A stretch of 64,000 nucleotides of DNA from Sulfidibacterium sp964549335 (GCA_964549335.1 CAZJUQ010000046.1:30403-94402); one strand, 5' to 3'. Shown: positions 16,455 through 24,884, counted from the first letter of the stretch. The notes: generated by a model not told the origin, from the letters alone. A program made the numbers and translations.

Positions 16455-16462
16455 TACATTTG
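16455..16462 (+). promoter_or_regulatory. -7 promoter element overlapping the start region of a hypothetical nos gene
   Basis: TACATTTG lies only 4 nt before the ATG at 16467. If used, transcription would begin at or next to the start codon, giving a leaderless mRNA, or the true start is a downstream Met. Confidence 0.35.
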
Positions 16463-16466
16463 CCGT

Positions 16467-16856
16467 ATGAAAAGGGCATTCATCATAACAGGGTTTGTAA
16501 TAATGGTAATAGCCATGCTTGTTATGCCCGGCTTTCCCGCTCTTCATTACTATTTCGGCACCGATAAAGCAGTACTTTACAATAGCGATATTCAACCTGA
16601 GAATAACGGTTCGTTAATCAGTGATATCAATTATTTGAATGCCCTTGCCAAAAGAACCGCCGACATTAAAGATTGTGACAAGTCAAAAGCTCCTGCCCCG
16701 CCGAAACCCCAAAAAGAGGGAAATGGTTTCGTCTATCTTTTGACCGACATTTCATTACACCTTCAGCTAACGGCCAAGCCTTTCAAATTCAAACCGTATA
16801 TAAATATTTGGCACAACCGTTTTATACCCACGGGAAATCCTCCGCCCAAAGCATAA
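16467..16856 (+). CDS. Hypothetical nos-island membrane-anchored protein
   Basis: This 129-residue protein has one N-terminal hydrophobic segment (about 4-24, AFIITGFVIMVIAMLVMPG) acting as an anchor or signal, and a roughly 105-residue periplasmic part with a proline/lysine-rich stretch (SKAPAPPKPQKEG) and a C-terminal HNRFIPTGNPPPKA. I recognise no family. It lies on the same strand between nosD and the copper receptor, so it may be part of N2O respiration or copper handling. No cysteine-rich metal site is present (one Cys). A promoter element sits almost at its start. Confidence 0.6.
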   Translation: MKRAFIITGFVIMVIAMLVMPGFPALHYYFGTDKAVLYNSDIQPENNGSLISDINYLNALAKRTADIKDCDKSKAPAPPKPQKEGNGFVYLLTDISLHLQLTAKPFKFKPYINIWHNRFIPTGNPPPKA

Positions 16857-16870
16857 TTGTTTATTCTCTC

Positions 16871-16990
16871 AACTATTATCTTATCCCGTAAGGTTTATAA
16901 AAGGATCCTTATGTCTATTCGCATGCATTGCCGGAAACCAAATTGCGATGCTTTCCGGATGTGCTTAAAATACGGGAATAATAGTTTTTA
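16871..16990 (+). ncRNA. Candidate multi-stem structured RNA element upstream of the copper receptor
   Basis: In the 401-bp gap 16857-17257, which has no gene, 16871-16890 pairs with 16971-16986: 7 bp (TCCCGTA/TACGGGA), a 4-nt bulge, then 9 bp (AACTATTAT/ATAATAGTT). The enclosed sequence contains a second perfect 7-bp stem, CCGGAAA (16931-16937) with TTTCCGG (16952-16958), and a weak AAGG/CCTT stem with the BamHI-like palindrome AAGGATCCTT. The 3' side runs into a T-rich stretch. It may be a terminator-like leader, a small RNA or a regulatory structure. It does not match a riboswitch that I recognise. Confidence 0.4.
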
Positions 16991-17007
16991 ATTCAGGTTT
17001 ACTGTCC

Positions 17008-17085
17008 CCGGGGTTGTTTGACCGGTTTTTCTTATTCATTTTCGTTGGCTATTAAATAAGTTTGCTAATCGGTTGAACACCCCGG
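17008..17085 (+). promoter_or_regulatory. Long imperfect hairpin before the copper receptor gene
   Basis: 17008-17027 (starting CCGGGGTTGTTT) pairs with 17067-17085 (ending AACACCCCGG), about 19 bp with one bulged base and a few G-T wobbles, around a loop of about 39 nt. It lies some 170 nt upstream of the receptor ATG at 17258, so it could be part of an untranslated leader or a protein-binding dyad. Confidence 0.4.
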
Positions 17086-17257
17086 TTTAAAAAACGGTAA
17101 ACAATAATCAAAAATAATATTTGACGCAAATACCAATATTATTAACCGTAAAAGAGAGATAAAAATGTTTGAAAATTATTTGTTTGAAACAGAACCCGGT
17201 ATATCATGCCATTCTCATACCGGCTCAGTTTTTAAATTTTTACAAAATCATAAACAT

Positions 17258-19330
17258 ATGAAAAATGCAATTACACTATTAATTATAATATTATCCCCTG
17301 TTTTTCTCAAAGGCACAAACCCTCCGCCCGACACTCTTAACATCGAAGAGATACTGGTGGTAGGCAAAACAGGTAGCAGCAACATAAAAACACCTCTTAC
17401 GGGGAAAAACATTCATTTAACAAATCCGCACGATGGTGGTGAAATCTTTAAATACACACCGGGATTTAATATTCTGAAAAAGGGCAATTATGCTATGGAA
17501 CCGGTATTGCGAGGCTATAAATTCGAACAACTAAACGTGCAAATGGACGGAGGAATTCACAGCACCAATGCCTGTCCCAACAGAATGGACCCGGCCATAT
17601 CGCAAATTTCGATAGAAGACATCGAAAAGGTAGAAGTAATTAAAGGACCTTACAGCGTACGCTTCGGTCCTGTTTTCGGAGGTATAGTAAATGTTATAGA
17701 CAAACGCCCGCAAAGAAAAGGAGAGCAAATTGTTTCGGGTACCGTTGAAGGCGGATATCAAAGTAACGGAAACAATTTTTACACCAATTTATATTCGCAG
17801 ATAGTAAAAGATCGTTGGGATTTTTTGATAAGTGCAGGCTATAAAGATTACGGCGACTACACCGATGGTAACGGCGATACCATTGCTTCGTCGTTCCGCA
17901 GATTCGGATACTCGGCAAAGGCCGGATACAATATAAGCTCAAATCAAAGACTGCAAATAGGATTAAGGCAAAGTTTCGCCCGCGACGTGTTATATCCGGG
18001 ACTGCCAATGGATGCCATTGAAGACAACAGCACAATAGTTTCGTCCGATTATGCGGCCACAAATCTGTCGGAAAAGATTTTGTCCCTGAAAATAAAAGGA
18101 TATGCATCATTTATCGACCATTTAATGACCAACGAATACCGTCCCAATTACGCCCTCACCCATTCGTCAACACCGGTTACGGCTGAAAATTACGGCGGCA
18201 GAACCGAATTGGGCATTAAACCGGGAAAAAACGACGTCCTCTTTGCCGGTATCGATTATCAATACATTGGGAAAGACGGCGTAAGGCACCGCGAAGTTTA
18301 CAAAAACGGATGCACCACACCACCTACCGTTTTCGACCCCCCGAAAAACTTTACCGACAAAGTCTGGCAAGATTCTCACAAAAGCGATTTTGGTATTTTT
18401 GCCGAAAACAAATGGCAACTGTCGGAAAAACTGTTATGGCAAGCAGGAGTAAGAATAGACTTTGTGAGTTTCGACATAAAAGACCCCGAAAACGATTTTT
18501 ACGAACTGTACAAGGGAGATATTAAACCCGGCAGTAAAATCTCGCCCGCAGTAAATTCCGTGCTTACATGGGATATCGGCAACAGTTTCCGCATTCAATG
18601 GGCTGTGGCTTCGGCTCAGCGCACTCCCGACCTTACGGAACTTTTTATCAACCACCTGTCGGTAGGACTCGACGCATATGAATATGTCGGAAACCCGAAA
18701 CTGAACCCTGAAACCAATTATCAAACCGATATTAAGATAGAAAAAGCCGGCGAATTTTTCAGTTTTTATGCCGATTGGTTTTACTCTTACCTCACCGATT
18801 ATATTTCGGCGGTTGTCGATACCACCATACCCCGCAAATTTATGCCGTGCAAAGAGCCTAAATTCACCAAAAGATTTGTAAATATCGACAAAGCCTACAT
18901 GACGGGATTCGAAGCCGGCATTGACGTGAAATTTCTTAACAATTTCAAATTTAACCTCGGTGCGGCATATACATATGCCCAAAACATAACGCTGGACGAA
19001 CCACTACCCGAAATTCCTCCACTTACTCTGAATACCGGACTTAAATATTCCGCATCAAAATTCAATGCACAATTGAATGCAAGAATTGCTTCAGAACAAG
19101 ACCGTATCTCATCAAGTTTTAACGAATCGACTACACCGGGATTTTCGGTTTTCGACTTCTATTTCAGCTACAAACCTTTGAAATTTTTGGAGATAAATGC
19201 AGCGGTGACAAACATATTTGACAAAAATTACGTGGAACATTTGAGCCGTCCCTATAAAAACATGGACATATCAAGTTTGTATTATGAACCGGGCAGAAGT
19301 TTTAATGTGGGATTGAAATTTATTTTTTAA
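17258..19330 (+). CDS. TonB-dependent outer-membrane copper receptor (OprC/NosA-like)
   Basis: The protein has 690 residues from ATG 17258 (MKNAITLL signal); the longer start at 17165 would put 31 non-signal residues in front. It has a plug domain (about 40-160, with GFNILKKGN, VLRGYKFEQLNVQMDGG and GGIVNVIDKRP) and a 22-strand beta-barrel ending in aromatic Phe. The plug carries ACPNRMDP: C106-x3-M110, the CxxxM copper-binding motif of Pseudomonas OprC. A matching HxM lies at H288-L-M290. OprC/NosA imports copper across the outer membrane, and NosA was identified through its need for N2O reductase maturation. It lies alone after a structured intergenic region and before nosG. Confidence 0.88.
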   Translation: MKNAITLLIIILSPVFLKGTNPPPDTLNIEEILVVGKTGSSNIKTPLTGKNIHLTNPHDGGEIFKYTPGFNILKKGNYAMEPVLRGYKFEQLNVQMDGGIHSTNACPNRMDPAISQISIEDIEKVEVIKGPYSVRFGPVFGGIVNVIDKRPQRKGEQIVSGTVEGGYQSNGNNFYTNLYSQIVKDRWDFLISAGYKDYGDYTDGNGDTIASSFRRFGYSAKAGYNISSNQRLQIGLRQSFARDVLYPGLPMDAIEDNSTIVSSDYAATNLSEKILSLKIKGYASFIDHLMTNEYRPNYALTHSSTPVTAENYGGRTELGIKPGKNDVLFAGIDYQYIGKDGVRHREVYKNGCTTPPTVFDPPKNFTDKVWQDSHKSDFGIFAENKWQLSEKLLWQAGVRIDFVSFDIKDPENDFYELYKGDIKPGSKISPAVNSVLTWDIGNSFRIQWAVASAQRTPDLTELFINHLSVGLDAYEYVGNPKLNPETNYQTDIKIEKAGEFFSFYADWFYSYLTDYISAVVDTTIPRKFMPCKEPKFTKRFVNIDKAYMTGFEAGIDVKFLNNFKFNLGAAYTYAQNITLDEPLPEIPPLTLNTGLKYSASKFNAQLNARIASEQDRISSSFNESTTPGFSVFDFYFSYKPLKFLEINAAVTNIFDKNYVEHLSRPYKNMDISSLYYEPGRSFNVGLKFIF

Positions 19331-19363
19331 CAAATAAAATATGTAAGTTAATTAAATATATCT

Positions 19364-19371
19364 TATTTTTG
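19364..19371 (+). promoter_or_regulatory. -7 promoter element for nosG-nosH-nosF
   Basis: TATTTTTG matches TAnnTTTG and lies 31 nt before the nosG ATG at 19403. This is another transcription start inside the island. Confidence 0.5.
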
Positions 19372-19402
19372 TAGTGAAATACCTAATTAAAAAACAGTAG
19401 CT

Positions 19403-20215
19403 ATGGACAAGTCTGAACACAATTTGAACAGGCGTCAATTCCTAAAATCGGGCGCTATTGCCGTGGGAGCAATGGCTGCCGTGGGAATAGGTGTCGGTTA
19501 TCTTCAAAAGGTAACCGCCGAAACAAGAATAAACCAGAAATTTCTGCGTCCTCCCGGAGCCATCGACGAGGATACATTTATTTTCGGTTGTATAAAATGC
19601 GGGCTTTGTGTTCAGATTTGTCCCGTTCAAGCCATTAAGCTGGCGGGCATCAAAGAAGGACTGGCATACGGAACGCCTTACATCGACGTAAGAAGTCAAG
19701 CCTGCGACCTTTCATGCGATTCAATACAATGTGTGGAGACCTGCCCCACAGCCGTATTGTATTTCAAACAATTTAAAGATGCCGGAGCAAAAGCTATAGA
19801 AAAATATAACGCAACCCACAAAATGGACGAGAACTACAATCCGTTTCCCGTTCAAATAGCCGCAATGAAAAGTATTGTTAAAATGGGGGTTGCAAAAATT
19901 AACGAAAACACCTGTCTTGCATATCAAGGCAAAGGGTTTAAAGGAACTCCGCGCGGCAAAGATTTCAAAGGGGTTAACCGTTCGCCATATTCCGGCGATT
20001 TAAAAGCAACGCCTTTGAGCGAGAAAGTGTACGATGAGAAAATTTGTAACATCTGTGTTAAAGAATGTCCGATAGGCGAAAAAGCCATAGCAATGACAAA
20101 CAGCGGAGGGAAAATTGTCCCCAAAGTACTTGACGCCTGTACCGGTTGCGGTGTGTGCGTTATGGTATGTCCTACAGAAGAGCCGAGTATCGTTGTTGAA
20201 CCCGTAAAATCGTAA
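19403..20215 (+). CDS. nosG: NosG-like (NapG-type) periplasmic iron-sulfur ferredoxin
   Basis: This 270-residue protein has a twin-arginine signal (NRRQFLKSG, about 9-17) and hydrophobic stretch, so it is exported folded. Four 4Fe-4S cysteine clusters are visible: CIKCGLCVQICP (about 55-66), CDLSCDSIQCVETCP, CNICVKECP and CTGCGVCVMVCP. This is the NapG/NosG pattern. With NosH it is thought to take electrons from menaquinol and pass them to periplasmic cytochromes, substituting for NosR, which is absent here. The nosH start follows 4 nt after its stop. Confidence 0.9.
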   Translation: MDKSEHNLNRRQFLKSGAIAVGAMAAVGIGVGYLQKVTAETRINQKFLRPPGAIDEDTFIFGCIKCGLCVQICPVQAIKLAGIKEGLAYGTPYIDVRSQACDLSCDSIQCVETCPTAVLYFKQFKDAGAKAIEKYNATHKMDENYNPFPVQIAAMKSIVKMGVAKINENTCLAYQGKGFKGTPRGKDFKGVNRSPYSGDLKATPLSEKVYDEKICNICVKECPIGEKAIAMTNSGGKIVPKVLDACTGCGVCVMVCPTEEPSIVVEPVKS

Positions 20216-20219
20216 TGCC

Positions 20220-21152
20220 ATGTTTGGAAAAAAAGATATAACACCACTTCCTCCGAAAAAGAAAGAAGATATTCCTTACATAAAAGAGGGGATAACTTTT
20301 AAAGAATGGAAAGCAAAAAACGGCAGCGGACATAAATGGAGAAATATCCGCTGGACTGTTTTAATAGGCATTAATATTCTCTTCGTCATCTCTTTCACGC
20401 TCGACCTGTCGTTGCTCGAAGGCTCTTTAAGCGGTTCAAGACTGTTCGGATTTTATTTGATGGACCCGTTCAACTCGCTGCAATTATTGATAATATCGGC
20501 GTACACAGGTCACCTCAAATATCTTACAATGAATTTTGTATTGGGGTTCTTTACAATTCTTATCTTCTATTTCCTGATGGGAGGAAGAACCTTTTGTTCG
20601 TGGATATGCCCATACCATTTCCTGGCCGAATGGGGTGAAAAATTGCACGACTATCTGGTTAAAAAGAAAAAAATTAAAGAACATACCTATAACATCTATT
20701 TAAAATATGTTTTTTGGACAGGCTTTCTCATTTTGGCATTTGTAACGCAACAACTGGTTTTCGAAGATATTAACCCGGTAGGCATATTGTCGAGGGCAAT
20801 GATATACGGACCCGGGCTGATATTGGTTTGGATATTGGTACTGATAACTTTCGAAATTGTTTACAGCAAACGTTTTTGGTGCCGTTATGTTTGCCCCATA
20901 GGAGCCACATGGACAATGGTAGGAGCCGTAAGTCCGTTTGCGGTAAAATTCGAATTGGACAAATGCGCCCATTGCCGCGATTGTCAAGCCGTTTGCGAAG
21001 TGCCTCACGTATTATGGTTTGTTGAAAGAGGTAAAGCTACGAAACAACGCCACGATGTAGGTGCCGACTGTACAAAATGCGGTTTGTGTATTGATGCGTG
21101 TCCGGGAAATGCTTTGAGTTATACCATTAAAGGATTGGATAAAATTTTATGA
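20220..21152 (+). CDS. nosH: NosH-like (NapH-type) membrane quinol dehydrogenase subunit
   Basis: This 310-residue polytopic inner-membrane protein has about four to five hydrophobic segments (about 40-60, 80-120, 160-180, 195-215). Cytoplasm-facing CP motifs CSWICPYHF and CRYVCPIG are followed by two C-terminal 4Fe-4S motifs, CAHCRDCQAVCEVP and CTKCGLCIDACPG. This is the NapH/NosH layout, which oxidises menaquinol together with NosG. Its stop overlaps the nosF start (ATGA at 21149-21152), indicating translational coupling. Confidence 0.9.
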   Translation: MFGKKDITPLPPKKKEDIPYIKEGITFKEWKAKNGSGHKWRNIRWTVLIGINILFVISFTLDLSLLEGSLSGSRLFGFYLMDPFNSLQLLIISAYTGHLKYLTMNFVLGFFTILIFYFLMGGRTFCSWICPYHFLAEWGEKLHDYLVKKKKIKEHTYNIYLKYVFWTGFLILAFVTQQLVFEDINPVGILSRAMIYGPGLILVWILVLITFEIVYSKRFWCRYVCPIGATWTMVGAVSPFAVKFELDKCAHCRDCQAVCEVPHVLWFVERGKATKQRHDVGADCTKCGLCIDACPGNALSYTIKGLDKIL

Positions 21153-21814
21153 TAACAGAGAATAATAAAAAGGCGATAATAAGTGCCGAAAATTTAAGTA
21201 AATCGTTTGTTAAAACCAATGTTTTAAAAAGTCTCACCATTAACTTCAATGAGGGTGACAGAATTGCGCTCATAGGCCAGAACGGAGCAGGAAAAACAAC
21301 GTTAATTCGTTGCATTTTAGGTCAATACGTTTACGACGGCACATTAAAAGTCATTGATAAAAATCCACGCAAACAGCGGGTGGAAATATTGAAAGAGGTA
21401 GGATTTGTTCCTCAGATACCGCCTCCGCTAAAACTAACGGTAAAGGAGTTGCTCGGTTTTTTTTCGAACATCAGTAATACTCCCGAAAATGATTTTGTTA
21501 AAATTGCCGAAGATTTGGGATTGGACATAAAAACAAGTATGAACAAGCCTTTTGTTGCACTTTCGGGAGGCATGAAACAAAAGTTGCTGGTTTCGTTTGC
21601 CCTGGGGAAACAGCCGACAATTCTGTTAATGGACGAACCCTCTGCAAACCTCGACCCCGAAGCCCGTGAAATATTTTTCGAATATTTGAACAATTACAAC
21701 AAAGAGGCTCTTTTGATTTTGAGCAGCCACAGAATAGCCGAGTTGGAAGGGCTTGTTAACCGTGTTGTGGAAATGGATTTCGGCAAAATAGTATTGGATA
21801 AAGCGGTTAACTGA
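21149..21814 (+). CDS. nosF: NosF, ABC transporter ATPase for CuZ maturation
   Basis: This 221-residue cytoplasmic ATPase has Walker A GQNGAGKTTL (about 38-47), signature LSGGMKQKL (about 132-140), Walker B ILLMDEPSANLDP (about 150-162) and a switch His in SSHRIAE. NosF forms a complex with NosY and NosD that provides sulfur for the CuZ cluster. It is slightly shorter than typical NosF (about 300), which ends in a longer accessory tail. It overlaps nosH by 4 nt; nosL and nosY follow. Confidence 0.9.
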   Translation: MITENNKKAIISAENLSKSFVKTNVLKSLTINFNEGDRIALIGQNGAGKTTLIRCILGQYVYDGTLKVIDKNPRKQRVEILKEVGFVPQIPPPLKLTVKELLGFFSNISNTPENDFVKIAEDLGLDIKTSMNKPFVALSGGMKQKLLVSFALGKQPTILLMDEPSANLDPEAREIFFEYLNNYNKEALLILSSHRIAELEGLVNRVVEMDFGKIVLDKAVN

Positions 21815-21868
21815 AAATACACTTTTTAAACGGCATAGCAATATTTATAATATGAAAATCATAATATC

Positions 21869-22357
21869 ATGAAAAAGACATTTTTATTTATTGCCGTAAT
21901 AACGGCGGTTTTATTTGCGGCCTGTAACCGTCAACCCGATTACAGCCCCAGAGTAATTAATTACGAGCGCGATATATGCGCCCAATGTTTAATGGGAATT
22001 GCAGACAGTTTGTGGGCTGTACAAACCATAAATTCGCACGGCGAAGTATTATGGTTTGACGACATAGGCTGCCTTAACGAATATATGAAGACTCCAAACT
22101 GGAAAAAATTTAAAGATGACGGCAAAATACAAATTTGGGTTGGTAACACCGAAAAAGGCGGCTGGATTGATGCGAAAAAAGCTTTTTTCAATTACGGCAA
22201 ACACACTCCGATGGGGTATGGATACAGTGCCGTTTCCACCCCGGCAGACACAACTTTTACTTTTGACCAGGTAATGAAACGCATTGACGAAGGAATTACA
22301 ATGCGTGAAGAGTTCTTGAAAAAACACAAGATGATGGGGAAAGGAAAGGGGAAATAA
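21869..22357 (+). CDS. nosL: NosL copper chaperone lipoprotein
   Basis: This 162-residue lipoprotein (lipobox LFAAC, Cys19) has the NosL metal-binding signature CAQCLMGI: C37, C40 and M42. NosL binds Cu(I) and delivers it for CuZ assembly by the NosDFY complex. The C-terminal part (about 75-150) keeps the NosL two-subdomain pattern, including DDIGCLNEYM and GGWIDAKKAF. It lies 54 nt after nosF and 103 nt before nosY, an F-L-Y order typical of clade II clusters. Confidence 0.92.
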   Translation: MKKTFLFIAVITAVLFAACNRQPDYSPRVINYERDICAQCLMGIADSLWAVQTINSHGEVLWFDDIGCLNEYMKTPNWKKFKDDGKIQIWVGNTEKGGWIDAKKAFFNYGKHTPMGYGYSAVSTPADTTFTFDQVMKRIDEGITMREEFLKKHKMMGKGKGK

Positions 22358-22460
22358 CACTGTTGACCAAAAGAAAAAAGAGGACAATAGAATATATACT
22401 CCCGCTTTTTTTTGACAGTGATAATATGTGTATTAAAAAATTCTTGAAAAAAATAATATT

Positions 22461-23294
22461 ATGATATCAAAGGGATTTTTATCCATATTGAGATTAGATT
22501 TGAACCAAAGTGTAAGGACACGGGGATTTTGGGCATACAGCATTTTGTTCGGGGCTTTTGTAGCTTATATGTTTATGTCGGGCATTACCGAATCGCAAAT
22601 AATAGGATTTGTAGGACTGGGGAGGCTTTTGGTTACCTTTATGCAGGTTTGCATAGTAATAATTCCCATTTACGTTTTAATTACCGTGGTTCGTTCCATT
22701 GTGGGCGACAAAGAGAGTAACGTTATGGAATACATGTTGTCGTTACCGGTTTCGTTCAACAACTTTTTCTGGGGTAAATTTTTTGCAAAATTCATTGTAA
22801 TATACACACCTTTATTGTTATCACTTATTCTTTCCATAATTTGGGGTTCATTTATATCGTTGAAAGTGCCGTGGGAATTTTTCTGGCTTTACAGCGGTTT
22901 ACTTGCCGCAATGGTATTCTGTTTTTTGGGTTTGGGGATGTTTATCTCGGTATATACACGCTCACAAGATTTTGCCGTCAGTACGGCATTCGTAATCTGG
23001 CTTGTACTTGTGGCTTTTCTCGACCTTTTGTTAATGGGTATGATGCTGAAAATGAGAGTAAATCCCGATGTCGTAATAATGCTTGGCATGTTAAATCCTT
23101 TGCAGGTTTTCCGTGTCGGCGTTCTGGTACTTTTCGACCCGAAACTGACAACCATGGGACCTGCCGCTTATTATATTTTAGATACTGTTAACCGCACTGT
23201 TTTCATACTTTTTTCCATAGTTTACCCCACACTTCTCGGACTTCTTTTTGCCGCCCTCGGCGCAAAGCGTTTCAGAAACAAAGATGTTGTTTAA
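22461..23294 (+). CDS. nosY: NosY, ABC transporter permease for CuZ maturation
   Basis: This 277-residue inner-membrane permease (ABC-2 type) has six hydrophobic segments, at about 20-40, 55-80, 100-125, 140-165, 170-195 and 245-268. SIVGDKESNVMEYMLSLPVS is the coupling-helix region that docks to NosF and is typical of the family. It works with NosF and NosD. The following pentapeptide-repeat gene begins 16 nt later, so both belong to the same transcript. Confidence 0.9.
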   Translation: MISKGFLSILRLDLNQSVRTRGFWAYSILFGAFVAYMFMSGITESQIIGFVGLGRLLVTFMQVCIVIIPIYVLITVVRSIVGDKESNVMEYMLSLPVSFNNFFWGKFFAKFIVIYTPLLLSLILSIIWGSFISLKVPWEFFWLYSGLLAAMVFCFLGLGMFISVYTRSQDFAVSTAFVIWLVLVAFLDLLLMGMMLKMRVNPDVVIMLGMLNPLQVFRVGVLVLFDPKLTTMGPAAYYILDTVNRTVFILFSIVYPTLLGLLFAALGAKRFRNKDVV

Positions 23295-23310
23295 TAAAAC
23301 TCATATTAAC

Positions 23311-24264
23311 ATGAAAAGAAAAACGAGTAAAATCATTTTCTATCAAATATTTTTATCCATACTGGTATTAACCGCTTGCAACAACGGTCAAAAACACAAT
23401 AATGACGACAGTAACGGTAATAATGAAGCGGTTGCATTTTCGGCGCCGGCAACTCCCGACTCGTCAACATATTTAAAAGTAGCCAATTTTTTAAGCGATG
23501 AGGAGGTTGACAATATTATAGACCAAGAGACAAAATTGTCAAACGGCAAAACAAGAAATAGAGGGATAAAACCTGTTCCGCAAGATGGCGACGACTTTCG
23601 CAGGGCTATGCTCGATAACGTCTATTGGCACAAAGTGTCGGTAAAAGAGGGCGATTTCAGAGGAGCATCCATGCGCTCGGCAAATTGCGAAGAATCCAAC
23701 TTCTCCAACAGCGACTTCCGTGCAGCAGACATCCGCTGGACACTATTCAACCATTCCATGCTCTCAAACTGCAATTTCAGTCAGGCAAAACTTTTTCACG
23801 TACATGTCAATTTCGCCAATATGGAAAATTGCGATTTCAGAGGGGCAAATATGTTCGGCATGGAAGGACACCATGCTATAATGCGCAACAGCGACATGAC
23901 AAACGCCTTAATGAAAGATACAGAGTTTACCGATGCCGATTTCAACAGGTGCCTTTTGGTAAATACGCGACTGATTAGAGCGGTGATGACGGGTTCGAAT
24001 TTCGACAATGTAAACTGCACAAATGCCGACTTCAGCGGCGGAGGTCTGTCGGGAACGAGTTTCAAAAACGCCGTTTGTACGGGTGCCAATTTTCAAGGCA
24101 CAAGATTGCAACATGCCGATTTTTCCGGCGCCGACCTCCGGGGATGTAACTTTTACGGTGCACGTATGGGGGAAACCGTTTTTACCGGTGCAAAAAACAT
24201 TCCCGAAAATGTGAAAAAACATATTAAAGATGGCATGGTAACGGCTATTATTTTAGACAGGTAA
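23311..24264 (+). CDS. Pentapeptide-repeat lipoprotein in the nos island
   Basis: The protein has 317 residues from ATG 23311; a longer reading frame starting inside nosY at 23248 is unlikely. Signal peptide with lipobox LTAC (Cys23), an Asn/Asp-rich tether (about 24-60), then about 30 tandem pentapeptide repeats (A(D/N)LxX-type, e.g. GDFRGASMRSANCEESNF, CDFRGANMFG, ADFSGADLRGCNF) over about 110-305, forming a four-sided right-handed beta-helix. The function of this protein is unknown. It resembles NosD in being a periplasmic beta-helix, but of a different type. Several Met, His and Cys side chains recur in the repeats (SNCNFSQAKLFHVHV), so copper binding is conceivable but unproven. Confidence 0.85.
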   Translation: MKRKTSKIIFYQIFLSILVLTACNNGQKHNNDDSNGNNEAVAFSAPATPDSSTYLKVANFLSDEEVDNIIDQETKLSNGKTRNRGIKPVPQDGDDFRRAMLDNVYWHKVSVKEGDFRGASMRSANCEESNFSNSDFRAADIRWTLFNHSMLSNCNFSQAKLFHVHVNFANMENCDFRGANMFGMEGHHAIMRNSDMTNALMKDTEFTDADFNRCLLVNTRLIRAVMTGSNFDNVNCTNADFSGGGLSGTSFKNAVCTGANFQGTRLQHADFSGADLRGCNFYGARMGETVFTGAKNIPENVKKHIKDGMVTAIILDR

Positions 24265-24275
24265 TTGTGTGGAAA

Positions 24276-24884
24276 ATGAAATCATCAATAAAAATATTGC
24301 TCGTAACACTCTTTGTTTTGGCACGTGCCGGCAACTCTACCGCCCAATACAAAGCCGATACCTCTTACTTTGAGGTTGATACCGTAAAAAGCTGTATCGA
24401 GTGGTTTTGCGACAGCCATAACGGAACAGTCATTCTGAAAAGCGGAAAAATAAAAACCGTTGGAAACCAAATAGTGGCGGGAAATTTCGTAATAAACATG
24501 GACAGTTTGCAAGACAAAGATATTACTTACGAACTGATGCGTAAAACCTTGCACAACACTTTAAAATCGGAATTTTTTTTCGATGTAAAAAATTATCCCA
24601 CCTCTACTTTCGTACTCGACAATGCCATCCCATACGGAAAAAACAATTATAAAATAAGTGGCGATTTATGGATAAAAGGATTGGTAAATTGCATAGGATT
24701 TAATGCCGTAATAACCATTGCCGGTAACGAGTTAACCGCCGTATCGGAGAAGTTCTACATAGACCGTACTCGCTGGGGTATTACAATTTATTCCAAACAG
24801 GAAGCCAAATCGGACGACAGCGTAATTGTAAGCGATGAAATATATTTTAAAATTAAGATTTTTGCCAAAAGAAGTAAAAATTAA
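24276..24884 (+). CDS. YceI-like periplasmic lipocalin-fold protein
   Basis: The protein has 202 residues from ATG 24276; a GTG at 24267 is also in frame. It has a signal peptide (cleaved after STAQ) and a YceI domain (about 35-195) with the diagnostic opening VDTVKSCIEWFCDSHNGT, the KSEFFFDVKNYPTSTF strand and ISGDLWIKG. YceI proteins bind polyisoprenoid-like lipids such as long-chain quinones. That fits a role in quinone handling for N2O respiration, though this is inference. It ends the nos island: its stop codon shares TTAA with the stop of the convergent mreD. Confidence 0.85.
   Translation: MKSSIKILLVTLFVLARAGNSTAQYKADTSYFEVDTVKSCIEWFCDSHNGTVILKSGKIKTVGNQIVAGNFVINMDSLQDKDITYELMRKTLHNTLKSEFFFDVKNYPTSTFVLDNAIPYGKNNYKISGDLWIKGLVNCIGFNAVITIAGNELTAVSEKFYIDRTRWGITIYSKQEAKSDDSVIVSDEIYFKIKIFAKRSKN

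Noticed and set aside
16857..17257. Cobalamin or other known riboswitch before the TonB-dependent receptor
   Set aside because: Long stems are present but I do not see a cobalamin box or another recognisable aptamer core.
17165..17257. Upstream start of the copper receptor
   Set aside because: It would place 31 non-signal residues before a good signal peptide that begins at 17258.
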